Origin: Malurus cyaneus samueli
Taxonomy: Eukaryota; Chordata; Aves; Passeriformes; Maluridae
DNA length: 64,000 bases
Direction: 5' to 3'
NCBI GenBank assembly: GCA_009741485.1
Contig: CM019236.1
Location: 42,406,592-42,470,591, forward strand
Positions 13,701 through 25,447 of the stretch are shown here, in pieces (the first letter of the stretch is position 1; every line of letters begins with the position of its first letter). A program made the translations under genes and the position numbers. A model generated the notes under the pieces. The model had not been told where the DNA came from. It did not search any database and saw nothing but the letters and a program-made list of their open reading frames with translations.

Positions 13701-16700
13701 GTGCGAAAATTTTATGGTTAATCTAGTCCAAGCAAAGGAAACAGAATAACAATTGTTTTTAGGCCTGAGGGAGGACTGACAGTGCCAGATAAAATCAGCA
13801 GCACCACATGAAACCATTAGAATGTTCTGAAATCTCCACATAGAATGGGGATTAGAACGCCTGGCAACCCTCCAGCAGTCCCTGAACTTTTATAACATTA
13901 GCCTGCTTTCTGGCAGTTTGTTTATCTGCTTGAGGCTTGGAGCTCCTGCCCTGACTAATATCTCCACAGGTTACAAACTTCTCAGGTTTCTGGGTGTGCA
14001 ATGTTTTCAGGTGCTTGTGCTGCTTAGCTGTCATGACTCCAGATATTTGTGGTTGGATACTAAGAAACTTCTGCTTCTGTTTCTTCTAGAGAAATAAGTG
14101 GGAGGGTTGGTTTTTCTTTTAACACCTTCCCTCCCTTATGTAATATTCCCTCTTTGAGCTGATCTTTCAGAGAATATTCTGAGTATTTAACTTGCTTTTT
14201 GAGTCAAAAAAAGAACAGATTTATTCATAGGCAGTGACAGTCCATGTGCAAGTTAAATCATGTCCAGGGAAAAGTAGAATAATGAATTTATGGTTCTGCA
14301 CACCAGCCCAAATAGAAGGATTCTCTGGAGGTTGCAGGACTATTATGTTCATGACACCACTTGGGCAGGAACTCTGGTGGTAAGAAATCTATTTAGCTCC
14401 TGAGTGGAACAGACTGCAGAACCTGATAAGCACTGAGGTGTTATGCTGGATAAAGGGACCGATGACAAGAACAAGCTCTAAATCTTGAAAGTAAAATTGG
14501 AAAAAATTTCTCGAGAAAAATGGCAAGGCATGCCTTTGCCATAGGGTTTGCTTACATTCAAACCAAGGCCATCTCTTTCTGTCCTTCTCACTGCTGCACA
14601 AGCTTAAGGTAGCATTGAGCTGAGAGATTGAATCATCAACCCTTGCACATGAATGGCTTCAGGGCTTTGAATACAGAAATTACTGCCTCCCTATTTATTG
14701 TTGAAATTGCTAATGTGTGAAGGACTTTTTTGTCTTTTATAGGACTTTATTTCCTATTGCTAAAAATATTGTGGTCTGCATATGAAATATTCAGTCCCTC
14801 AATATTTTTAAGGGTCTTCTTTGAAAGGGCACTGTTGTTTCAGAGCAGTGAAGGATGGGTTAATAAATTACATGGGCTAATAAACTATATATTTTAAAGC
14901 TTTTCAGAACTAAAAATTCTTATTAGAAAATAGACATTGATTTCTGTAATTGTGATCTAGCTCTGGTTTAAACACTAAGTTTCAAATATTGGAATTTGTT
15001 TAAGGTGCTTGTACAGTCCCTGAAAGAATTCTTTTATGAAAAATAAGTTTCTTAAGTAATATCGTTGTCAAAATTGAATGCATGTCTTCCTCCAAAACAA
15101 AAGCAAATTCATCTATACAGGAATTTGAAATAATAAATAAAGATATATTACTGATTCTATGTTGAATGGGATGTTCACTGATACATGAAAGAAATGATGC
15201 AGAAAAACCAGACAAGATGCCGAAGTCTGATATCATTACGGGAAGTACCAAAGGAGAAAGGAAAAACAAGAAAGAAAGATTAACAGTGGGAGGTGACTGA
15301 AGGCTTTGAACTGTGAAGCAGATGAAAGTGTGTGGAAAAAAATACCTGACTCTGCCATCTGTTTCTATTGTTACCACAATAACCAATCTTGAGTTCTTAC
15401 AGGTCACCTAGATCTTATTGATGCCTACAGAAGAGATTACTTCTAGTCCTGAGATAAAATTCCTCCTGTTTTTGAAAGCATAGGCTGGGGAGAGGCCAAA
15501 ATAAGTCACCTAGTATGTCTTCACTTTAAAAGAATTTCAACAGTAGATAAAAGTATATCTGATATTTATTTCACCAACACATACAGCTTGTGAGAACGAC
15601 ATAGGAAACCATTCCCTGTGCCCTGTGTGAAGATAAGTGTTTCCTGTGAGTGCTGATCGTGGCTGGATGACTGCTTTTTATGAAGTACAATAAAATGATC
15701 TCAAGTAACTCTGTAACAAGCTATTCATGAGCTAGAAGCTTAGGGCACATTTGAGATAATTTTTTTGAAACAACTTCCAACAACATTTATTTCACACCCT
15801 CCTCATCAATCTTAAGGGTTCCCATCAGTGTATGAAAGTGTTTTACAAGGCCTAGCTCTCTTTTCCTTGAAAATAATCTTTGGTTCACTGTTCAGGCATT
15901 GAGAGCTCCTCACCCAGAGATACTTCAATGCTGAAGAGGCTGTGCTGCTCACAAAAGTGTGTGTTCATTCTCTGCCTTCGCAGGCTCAGTGGAGAATGTA
16001 CAAATGCAATCCTTTTTGAAGCCCTTTTTTTACTTCACTGTTCCTTACATCTAATTTAGGTGCTACTGAAAGCACTCAGGTTTGAAATCTTTATCATTAG
16101 TAGGAAGGGATTGGCACCTCCAGAGGCAGCTGCCATGCTTGATTGGTGGGTGGTAAGTGCTATTGCTGCTAGAGGCAGTGAAAGTTAACTTTTAGCATTT
16201 TTGGTTTCATCTTCATGGAGGTATGCAAACATAGCTGAATTCCTCTCTGTTCTACACTGCTCTGGAAGCTCTTAGACTTGCAGAAAGAAACCAGGTTTTG
16301 TGCAGATCAAACAATCTTGGCTTGTTTTTCATATCCAGGGTAACCTCCAAGGGTTTGTGTCTGGACCTTGCTTTATGCAACTGGAGAGTAAACAGCCGTG
16401 GTTTGCATGTGCTGATTTTGGAAGTCATGGTCTTTAATCTGATCACTCTAGCCAATACAGCCTTCTCTTTACAAAGTTGCTGATTTATTCTTTTCCTCTT
16501 GTGTAGGTAAAATTTCTTCCTTACTACATTTAGTTCCTTACATGTTTTGCATCTAATTGATTCTCTATTTTATCAAGACATTTGTACCGGTGGCTGAAAA
16601 AGTACTGGTGCCTTAAAAAACAAACTGGGGAGCTCCAGCATTGATAGAGAGGAATTTATTACCCTATCTTTTGTTCCTTAAACAAGAAATCAGATTATAA

Positions 16701-17189
16701 TTTTGAACTGAACTGTAAACAAAAGAGATGTAATTTGTTTTCTAAGGCATTTTGAAAACATTAAGGATAAACACTTTGAGCTGGTGTGATGTGGGACATA
16801 ACTTGCTCTTCACATGTGCAAATGAATAAGCTACTGTCTTTTAATTGTGAAGTCAGGAGCAGAATTATTGTCCTGTGTTCTTCTTTAACTTTTTCTGAAG
16901 ATTGGGAATTTCGGGAAAGAATTGAGTAGAGAGGAAAAGGCTGAGGGAGGATGGAGACAGTAACAGGCAGACAGTGTACTGTAATGTGTCTTCACGGGGA
17001 GAATGAAGCCAGATCAGTGACCAGACTTTTCTCTGGGCTTCCTGGAGCTCTCTAATATTATGCTTATTATTAGAAAATAATTATGTCCTGGGCTGCATTA
17101 GGAGGACTCTTGCCAGCAGGCCAAGAAGGGCTCTCCTTCCCCTTTCCTCAGCACTTTTGAGGTCACAGCTGTAATGCTGTGCCTGGTTG

Positions 17190-17643
17190 TGAGCACATGA
17201 AGAGTGCTTTGGGTACTGGGGAGAGTTCATGAAGGCCTTTATGGATCTTCATTTCCTATGAGGAGAAGCTGAATGAGCTGGGACTGTTTTGAGTGGAGAC
17301 GAAAAAGTTTCCTGTGTACAAATACCCAAAGGAAGTACATACAGAAATGGAGCTATGATATTATCAGTAGTGCCCAGGGACAGGACAAGAGGCAATGGGC
17401 ACAAACTGCAACACAGGAGGCTCATAATTCATTAATATTAACAATAATAACATCCGGAAAACATTGGGTTTTTTTACCTGAAGGTGACCAAAAACTGCTG
17501 CAGGTTGCTCAGAGAGGTGTTGAGGATGTCTCCCTCTTCAGAGATAATCAAAAACCATCTAAGTAGCTTGATCTAGGTGCTTGTGCTGGAGTTGAGGGGC
17601 TGGATCACAAGACATCCAAAGCTTTCCAAACTCAACCATTCTG
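17190..17643 (+). mobile_element. CR1-like LINE 3' fragment, right arm
   Basis: This is the mirrored copy of the element at 3461-3930, now on the plus strand, ending in the CR1-type caaccattctg near 17634-17643. It contains the plus-strand 97-codon frame at 17273-17566, a chance frame inside the non-coding 3' part of CR1. Confidence 0.75.
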
Positions 17644-17992
17644 TGATTAAAAATCAGGCTACTGCTGTTTTATAGAACTCTGTTTATGGAAGTACGAAAG
17701 AAGGGAGCCAGCATGAGTAATGTTCAGAACTGCTACCACCTTGTGGAGACTGAAATTGCTGAACACACTGGCAGTGCTCTGAAACTCAACCCCTTACCCA
17801 CCCAGTCTGTAATAACATGCACTGTCCACACGCCTTTTGAAACAAGCTTTCAAAGTATTTTTGTGATCCCTTATACTACCATAGGAATTTCTTTCAGTTG
17901 ATTAGCTTGGTTTAGTTGAATTACTTGTCAACAAGTAATTAGAAAAGCATCTGGGTTATGCTCTTATTCACGTGGTGTAAACAGTCCTGAAA

Positions 17993-18055
17993 GGAACTCC
18001 ATGATCCTTATGGGCCCCTTTCAACTTGAAACATTCTATTCTATGACTCTATTCC
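17993..18055 (+). mobile_element. Second CR1 3' terminal fragment, right arm
   Basis: The plus strand carries the CR1-type ending with attctattctatgactct. The copy in the left arm (3063-3125) differs by a T/C change, a homopolymer length change and a 5-base indel just beyond it. Confidence 0.6.
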
Positions 18056-19679
18056 GTGATTCCATTCTATAATAAATCATCTATGGCTTAGTGGCATTTA
18101 ATTGTTTTTAATGAAACTAAAGGATAGTTTGAAGGGTTCTATGACTCTCAGAAAGATCCTCAAAGCAGTGTAAAAGGATTCTTTGCTGTGAAGAGCTTGA
18201 AATTGATGTGCACATTTTAAGGTTATATGATAACACCAATGTTAAACATGACTGGATAGCAGGCTAAGTCTTTTATAACACTTAGTAAGGAGCTTTTTAC
18301 AAAATGCTTTTTACAAAAAGGTTATCTAGTTTGGGGTTGTTCATTAGAGTGCATAGGACATTTTTAAACTAATAATCTGTGCAGTTTAAAAGCAGAATCA
18401 GCATTATGAACTAAAGGGGTGAAATATTCAGCTAACTTAAGATAGTGGTGGCCTAGACGAAAATAATTCATATATTAATTATGCTGTGTAAGCAATGGCT
18501 GTATAGCAGCTTTTCAAGTGCCAGTTCATGAGCAAGTTGGTCTGAGGTGGATATAAATCTCACTTAAAATATGGCTTACCTTAAGGGAAAAGTTCAAAAC
18601 AGAATGTTCTTAGGCATTGTTAAAACTTTTACAGTGTTTTCAACATAGCAAACAATTTATTTTGTTCTCATGCTAAAACAGGCCACAGTTAAGCTCCCAT
18701 TTGTTTTTCTCTCTTGATCTGTAACATGCCTGCTTTGTCCTCCACACTGCTACTCCCATTTCCCAATTCCCAGATCATTCAGGTTTTGGCTCCTGAGCTC
18801 AGTCTGCTATTATGTTTTGCCGGTTCATTCTTTCATTCGGCAATGCCTGTGCTACAAAGCTGCCAAATGGTAACAGCATTCCATCATTACCAAGCAAGAA
18901 TTGCTTCAAATTCAACAGCTAGCATGAATTTTTCTTGGTAACTACCAAAAAACTTGCAATAATAAGATTAAATGTTTAGTTATTTAAAATGTATTATGAA
19001 TGCAGGTTGCTGAGATTTTCCATTTAAATTATTCTTGGATGTTAACATCAGGCTTTTCAGTATGGAAATACAAGTTTGGGGGAAAAATACTCAACAAAGA
19101 AACGCCAAGCAAATACCAAAACTCATCAACATAACAGAGCAGAAGTAATGCAATAATGAAATAACTTCCTGCATACTCTTAGAAATCTTATCCTAATGCC
19201 TTTCTGCAAATTAAAAATTAAGTTAGCCTAAATCAAGTGAAAAACTACTGTTTTGGAGCCACAGGGAATGCAAGTTCATTGCATCATTGTTGCTGGGCCT
19301 CTGCATTTCCTCTAGACTCAAGTCAAAGGTTAAGAAGAATGACTTCAGTGTGCCTGTTTTTCATAAACCAAATTAACCACGGTGGCAAGTCATATTATAA
19401 AGAGCCTACATATGGACTGCTGGAAACCTTTCAAGACCGAATTTATCTTATATCCACTTCTGCATGAGAATTTCATGGTTTTGTTTGTCTTGATTAGGAT
19501 GAATATTTTCTCTAGAAGTCTTTTTAACCACCTCTCCCCCCTCCCGAGGGACTTAATTTTTTGTTCACTCAGAAAGTTTTGATTTTTTAAAAATTGATTT
19601 TACTTCCTTCAAAAGGAATTTACACAGGTGTAAATATTCATTAATTAGCAGTGATAGAATGTATTGTAGTAAACTCTCT

Positions 19680-20590
19680 CCAGTTAGCCCCCTGCGCCTT
19701 TGTCTTTGGGACACACAGACAAACCCGGGAATCCGGGAATCGCTTCCGCAGGAAAGGGAGCCGGTGTGACCGGCAGTTCCAGTGATGGGATGGCTCTGCC
19801 AGCTCCAGGTGAGAGCAGCCGATCCTCCTGCCCAGCGGGACCGCGTTCCTGGGTTATCGCTGCGGCACCGGATAAAAAGCACTCTCTGCGTGAGCCTTCC
19901 GAGGACTTCAATCACACACACACACCCCCGCAGGAATGTCACCAAATCTGAACAAATGCTGCCCCAACAGAGGCGCTCGAGTCCACCCTTAGAACTGGTA
20001 CTGGGTCTGCTCAGGAAATTTCAACAGGCACCCTTTGGCTCCTCCCGGGCGACACGGGGACTGTGGCCGCAGGGACCGCAGCCCCTTCGCATCGGGCGGC
20101 TCCAGTGACCCGACGGGTGCCCCGCCTGGCTCCCTGCACACTCCACCCTCTCCTAGTCAAACCAGTTCCCCTCACCGGCTCAGCCGCAGCTTTTCCATAG
20201 GTCATTCCTAGAACTCTGGTGCCTTGGAGCATCTTTTCAATCGCGGTGCAGCGATACGAGGACCGCTCGAGATACGCGCGCATTCCGCTGCTGGCGCTCA
20301 TCCTGGGGTCTCCCTGTCTTCACCGGCTCCTGCACAGGCTCGGGATGATCTCCCCCTAAACCCCACCCCGCATGGCCCGCAGATCCCGCAGAAACATGTC
20401 CCATTCCCTGCTTGCTTCCCACCATCCGGGCACAGCCCGCACACCGAGCTACCTGCGCTGGGGCTGTTTGTCAGAACAGGCACGGTGGAACGCTCTGTGT
20501 GCGTACCAGCACACAAAAAATAAGAAGGGCATTTGTTAAGCATCACAATGTTACCAGCTGCTTGCTACAAGAATAGTAAATAAACACTTG
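19680..20590. promoter_or_regulatory. CpG-rich block in right palindrome arm (possible CpG island)
   Basis: This is the mirror copy of the block at 560-1470, with the same CpG density, the short CA run near 19914-19930, and AATAAA on the plus strand at 20579-20584. The 108-codon plus-strand frame at 19782-20108 shares its C-terminal half with a 105-codon frame at 1030-1347 (minus strand) but not its N-terminal half. This argues against a maintained protein. Confidence 0.4.
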
Positions 20591-21412
20591 TAACCAAACC
20601 ACAGCCTGTTTCAATGCAGTTCCTGTGCACGCTGGCAGGCCAGGGCTACATTTCTGCAAATATTTCAGCAATAAATCCCTAGCTCCATTCAAATGAAGCA
20701 ACGCACTGTAAATACGAATTAATCAAGTGGAAGGGCCAACAAAGGCCACCCTAAAGTCTTCACTTGTCCTGCTCATACAAAGTAATCATTTGATAGAGCT
20801 ACCTTCTTCCTCCATTCCTCTTAAAACTACATGAATTGCTTTTGCTTGGAGATATATGAGGGATTTCTTACTGGAAGCAGCTGAAAACAGTGAGAAGAGG
20901 GAAAGAAAACAGCACTGTGCTCTGCACAGACAAGTGTGGGCCAACCTCCCTCAGCTTATTGTGTCTTCGAAGGGTTTCGAAGGGTTTCGCTGTACCCAGG
21001 CTGGGGGGATGGGTCGCTCAGCACGGTTGGTCACCGCTTTCTCCCGTGGAATTTTGGGGAGCCTGGGGTGTTGTGGCCCGCAGTGACGGAGCCGCTGATG
21101 CTCTTCAGCTGGCTTGAGGAGGGAGGGTTGAGCGGGCAGCGCTCGGATGGGGCCGTGCCCGGCTCGCAATTCCCGCGGCAGGATGGATATCCCGCTGGAA
21201 ACACCAGAGGGCAGCCTTGCCCCTGCCGGAGCATCCGCGGGGGACAGCGCGCTGTGTCCCCACGGAGAGCACTCTGCGGACGGGGCAGCAGCGCCCGCTC
21301 GGGATCTGCTCCCATCGGGCACGGGAAAAGAAAGGCAGTGTAGAATTCAACAGTCAAGGGCTTTGGTTACGGACTGCAGTGTGTCGGTAGGGTGGGAGCT
21401 TGTTTTTTGATT

Positions 21413-21470
21413 TTTGGGGTTTTTTTTGGTTTTTTTTTGTTTTTTTTTTGTTTGTTGTTGGTTTTTTTTG
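21413..21470. repeat. T-rich low-complexity tract
   Basis: Runs of 7-10 T are separated by single or double G, in patterns such as ggtttttttttg. A second tract of the same kind lies at 21781-21890. Such tracts are common in bird introns and flanks and are error-prone in sequencing. Confidence 0.85.
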
Positions 21471-21780
21471 ATTGATCCTCGCATTTCCAAGGTCTTCCTT
21501 GCTGGGTATGTAGGACAGATGACAGGGAGTTATGGATTTGTTGTAGTTGCAAAGTTCCATGTGTGCATATGATATTGTACTCTTATTGCAGGGATTGGCA
21601 TTACTTGCTGTGCCTGCTTACACACTTTGTTTACTGTATGTACTTCTGTGTAAACATAAACCACATTTGCTTATGTAGTACACTGTGTGAGCAGGGGAGG
21701 GTGTTTGTGATGAATCATCATAAGATGACATGACATTATACTCTTTCCACAGGACAGAGAGTTCAGGGGTATTTCTTGTG

Positions 21781-21890
21781 GGGTTTTTTTTTTTTTTTGG
21801 TGGGTTTTTTTGGGGTTTTTTTTGTTTGTTTTTTGTTGGTTTAATTTTGTTTTGTTTGTTTGTTTTCTTTATGTTATTTTTTTTTTTAGT
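21781..21890. repeat. T-rich low-complexity tract
   Basis: This T-dominated tract has G interruptions (ggttttttt and gtttgtttg patterns). It creates a hydrophobic Phe/Gly-rich frame with no biological meaning. Confidence 0.85.
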
Positions 21891-23310
21891 GTCTGTTTTG
21901 AAAAGATTCAGATTTCAGTCAAAAACTGAGTTGGGCGAGATAGTCCCAAAAGAAAGGTTTAGAATCATGACGACAAAGACTAGGAAATAACCATGTCAGA
22001 TGCAGGACCAGGTCATACAGTAACCAGAACATACTTACAGATCCACTACAACAGCTACAGTCCTTGTGCCATCACTACCTGTCTTGCTTGCCTGCACAAT
22101 GCAATGGGAAGTGGAATGTAAAACTCCGAACCCACAAATCAGAAGAATTTTAAAAGGAACAAATCTCGGAGAACCACTTTGTACGACAAAGGTATGCACT
22201 TATCTATACATATCCAGTAAAAATACTTAACCTACAGAAGTCTTTGATTTTTCTTTTGCATTAATTGCAAGCACAGCGATTGATGATACCATTAAGTTCT
22301 CCATCTCCAAAATACAGAGTTATACTTTGACTGAGGTTTTTGTTATGTTAGTCCATTAGGAGGGATGGTTGGCCAGCTGCCCTGCTCAGGAGAGGTGTCG
22401 CTGGACTGCCAGGAGACAATTCATTGGAAGTGAGACAGAAACAAAGAGCAGCAATGCCATCAACTCTTGGAAGAGGCACTGCCATTGGGGCTTTGGAAGG
22501 AGACAGGCTTGTTGAGATTTTTTTAATGGCAGTGGAAAATCTTGTCACTGAAAATGTCCACTGCCAAGTACATCACCCCTGATACACTCTAAGGGGAAGC
22601 ACTACTTTGCAACTACTTTGAACAAGACCACATTTCTGGATTTTGAAAATTTGTTTCCCAACTCAAGTCAAAATTACACATTGTACAGCAGTGGTTCCTG
22701 ATCCCTCAACTGACCTCTCAGAGAACAAGGGGCTCTGAATCCACCCTCAACAGAAGCCTGGCAAACCAGGCTACTCCTGCAGTTTGACACAGTCCCCTAC
22801 TCCGAGCAGAAGCAAAACAGGCCTGTTGTTATGAATATATATCTCTATCTTCCTATCATTTTAACAGGAAAAAATGAAGATGCTGGGAGCATTGATGACA
22901 GTGCTTCTCACAGCAAGCTGGACAAACACAATGATCCTGAAATGGAGCATATGGGAAGGCTTGAGCTTTAATAGTCATTTGTGTTTTTTCTTATGTTTGC
23001 TTCTAAAATCTGAGATTGCACCTTCCCTTCTAGCAGGTTTTTGGGGTTAGGTGGTTCAGTAAAGCAGCTCCATATTATCAGGTGGGTATCCTGGGCTGGG
23101 CAGGTGGGAGCTTTGGGCAGCTGGGCTCAGCCACAGCATCACTGCAATCCGGTTTTCTTGACTTGGGGTAGAAGCAGATGTGTAAATACCTCCAAGCAGA
23201 GCTCTGCTTCTTCTCGAAGCAAGGGACTGTTGGAAATAAAACAAGGTCCTTTTCCTCTTTGAATTGGAAGAAAAAAAACTAAAGAGAAAAAAAAAAAAAA
23301 AATTACAAGG

Positions 23311-23495
23311 CACCAGGCAGAGAAATGTTTCTCAAAAACTTCATTGCTTTTTTTATTTAAACGGGGGAAAAATTCTGGGGGGGGACTGGGAAAAGGGGTC
23401 CAATTCCCCTTCCCCTTTCCTTCCCTTTTTTTTTTTTTTTAAAAAAATACAGCACCAGGCAGAAAATGTCTCAAAACTTCATTGCTTTTTATTAA
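23311..23495. repeat. Local direct duplication around poly-A/poly-T runs
   Basis: A motif beginning caccaggcag and ending cttcattgctttttt occurs at 23311-23360 and again at 23453-23495. The first copy has longer homopolymers (ctcaaaaactt against ctcaaaactt, for example). The copies are separated by G and T homopolymers. It looks either like a small tandem duplication or like one locus assembled twice from error-bearing reads. On the minus strand the second copy reads AATAAAAAGC followed about 35 bases later by an A-rich run, which resembles a polyadenylation site. Confidence 0.7.
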
Positions 23496-23539
23496 CCCGA
23501 ATCTGGACTGGAAAGCCCAGCCCTGGGCCCGGTACTTCT

Positions 23540-24660
23540 CTGCTCCTCAGTGATACCCCCGAGGGAGTGGATAGCAAGCGAGAGAAAGCGGAAATCCCAG
23601 GGCAGCAGCCATAGGAAAAACAAACCGCTGTAATGAGTTAAATCCCTTCAACGCCGTACTCCACCAGCGAGGACAGAGGAGGGCCCATGCACACAGCATT
23701 AGTTACTGACCACAGAGACACAGAATAGCGGGGCACGCTGCGCCAGAGCCGCGCTACTTTGGGGCTCCACGAGCACCGGGCACGGAGCGGAGCCTGCGGC
23801 TGGACAATGACCCGGGATCCCTCTGCCAGCCCGGCCGAGAGGGGCAGGACAGCCCCCCGACCCCACACCGCCAAGGGCAGCACCCCCAGCCGCGGGAGTG
23901 CTCTCCATAAAACCGAGTTCGTCACCACGAGCCAGGGACACACTCAAGAAAGGCATTGATTGTTTATCCCAGAGCTGCGCAAGGCTCGTGGTATTCCAGA
24001 GGCGGAGCGCGCCCTGCCGGACCTTCCGCTACATTATTTCCAGGCAGAAAGTTGGGAGTCAGTGACTTCCCAAGCCCAGCCCCGCAATCACGCTTAGTTC
24101 GGAAATTTCCATACGTTCCATACTCCAGATAACTCGTACGCATGCGCAGGGGAAGGCTCTTCACCTGGCCAGGGTGTGACTTACAGGCGTGATTTTTAAT
24201 ATTAAAATGATCACAGTTCAGGTATAGGATACATGGTCCGTGTATCGCAAAAGATATCAATGTATACAATAAACGTACATCCACATCTTGATTTGCTGCA
24301 TCGTCCATCAGTTCCCGGATGTCCCGAACCAGGCGCTGATAGCCGCTCTCAGCTCCACGGATTAGGTCTGCTTTCTTGCTGACCGGGCTTGAAAGTGTAC
24401 AAAAATCTAACACCGGAGCACATCCCGATTTCAGGCAGTCTTGACACATTCCACAGCTTGTGACAGGAGGGCAGTTTCGCCCTGCGCCCCGGCGGCGGGC
24501 ACAAGCCCTCCCTGCTCCAGGATGCCTGCTGGGAATGCGCAGCCGGAGAGAATCCAGAGTGCGCTGCTGTGGAATCGCGGATCCGAGCTCGGGGTGCTCC
24601 GGAGCGGGGAGCCTGTGCCCATACCCAGCGTGTCGTGTGGGATGGCAGCAGCTGCAATCA
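23540..24660. promoter_or_regulatory. CpG-rich segment (possible CpG island)
   Basis: GC-rich sequence with many CpG, densest at 23640-24060 and 24450-24620, is bounded on both sides by AT-rich DNA. It includes gcatgcgcagg near 24140, a NRF1-like palindromic element. This is compatible with a housekeeping-type promoter on either strand, but no transcript start can be fixed. Confidence 0.35.
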
Positions 24661-24743
24661 CATGTCAGCCTGTGCTGTCCTGCCATGTGATCCTTGAGAT
24701 CCCTTTCAACCCCAGTCATTCTATAGATAAATATTGTATACAC
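23964..24743 (-). other. 259-codon open frame, unidentified, doubtful as a gene
   Basis: This is the longest uninterrupted open frame in the window without N bases, in a GC- and CpG-rich segment. Its first 25 or so codons are antisense to a CR1 3' end, so the apparent start Met is not credible. A central part looks more protein-like, with an acidic/basic helical passage around IRELMDDAANQDVD at about residues 138-151, and a short Cys-rich stretch precedes it. I recognise no family. About 470 bases downstream on the same strand lies an AATAAA followed by an A-rich run. It could be a decayed gene, a retroelement part or a chance frame. Confidence 0.2.
24668..24725 (+). mobile_element. CR1 3' terminal fragment
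   Basis: The plus strand reads gatccttgagatccctttca, then accccagtcattctatag, matching the usual CR1 3' end (a 'gatct...ggtcccttccaacc...attctatga' type ending). Only the terminal 60 or so bases are recognisable. Confidence 0.7.
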
Positions 24744-25413
24744 GTGTTACCTTGCTGGATCACAGAGCTCACTAAGCCAAGTTCTAAAAAATTAAAAAAT
24801 TATGACACCACAGTGTTGAAAGGAAATATTAATTTCATAATGCTGGCTTTCGATAGAGATATAGCCACAAAACAGCCATTGGACTGGAGTGCATTTTTAT
24901 GGTTTTACAGCAGCTTTGAGCACCGTGCTGGTATTAAAATGCATCAACACGCTTGTGCCATCTCTAGGACGCTGCCCTGCTGTGAATTTCAGTATCAGTT
25001 CCTCTGATACTGGCTGTTTCTGTTGGGTGAGGCAGGTTTCAAAAGGGCCCAGCTGATTAGAAGTTGGCCTTTAATTTTGCTTAACTACTGTGAATTTAAT
25101 CCTCTGCCCCAACCATGCATCTCCTGCCCCTCCTCCTTCTCTGACAGAGGGAATTCTTCTGAACACAGGATATATTGATATAGGTAGGATAAACACCTAA
25201 ACACCACCCCAATAGAGTCGAGAGGGAGTTCACGAGAGCTGCAGGAAAGAAACAGAAGATCCATTAGCTGAAAACAAAACACATTGCTCAGGAGCCATCC
25301 CTCTATGAAGATGAAGACTGAGTTCTTCGAATGACATCATTTTGTCAGTTTGCGAAGTTGCTCCTCTCATGCCAAAGTGCCTATTGGAATAAGTTTTGAC
25401 CATGTCAAAAAGC

Positions 25414-25447
25414 AAGTCGCTTTCTCAGCCAAGTCGCTTTCTCAGCC
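25414..25447. repeat. 17-bp tandem duplication
   Basis: The unit aagtcgctttctcagcc occurs twice without spacing (25414-25430 and 25431-25447), identical in both copies. Confidence 0.9.

Larger units (their letters stand above)
10775..21147 (-). repeat. Right arm of the giant inverted repeat
   Basis: This is the reverse-complement copy of 1-10278. Its outer limit is set only by the window start: base 21147 pairs with base 1, so the arm may continue past 21147. Net length differs from the left arm by about 95 bases because of many small indels, such as a 5-base difference near 18050 relative to 3050. It carries the mirrored CR1 copies and the mirrored CpG-rich block at about 19680-20590. There is no identifiable gene. 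Confidence 0.95.
21148..23250. other. Non-repetitive flank with poly-T/G tracts, no gene recognised
   Basis: The first 200 bases remain CpG-rich, continuing the outer end of the palindrome arm. Two low-complexity tracts of T runs broken by G follow at about 21413-21470 and 21781-21890. The rest is ordinary AT-rich sequence with only short frames. Confidence 0.6.

Noticed and set aside
1..21147. Interpretation as a DNA transposon with terminal inverted repeats
   Set aside because: Arms exceed 10 kb, there is no transposase in the spacer, and the arms contain unrelated older CR1 copies.
21730..21990. Hydrophobic Phe/Gly-rich ORF resembling a membrane protein
   Set aside because: It is produced by the T/G low-complexity tract and has no gene context.
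23540..24660. Possible snRNA, 7SK or tRNA genes in the CpG-rich segment
   Set aside because: I compared it with remembered U1 and 7SK starts and tRNA box patterns and found no match.
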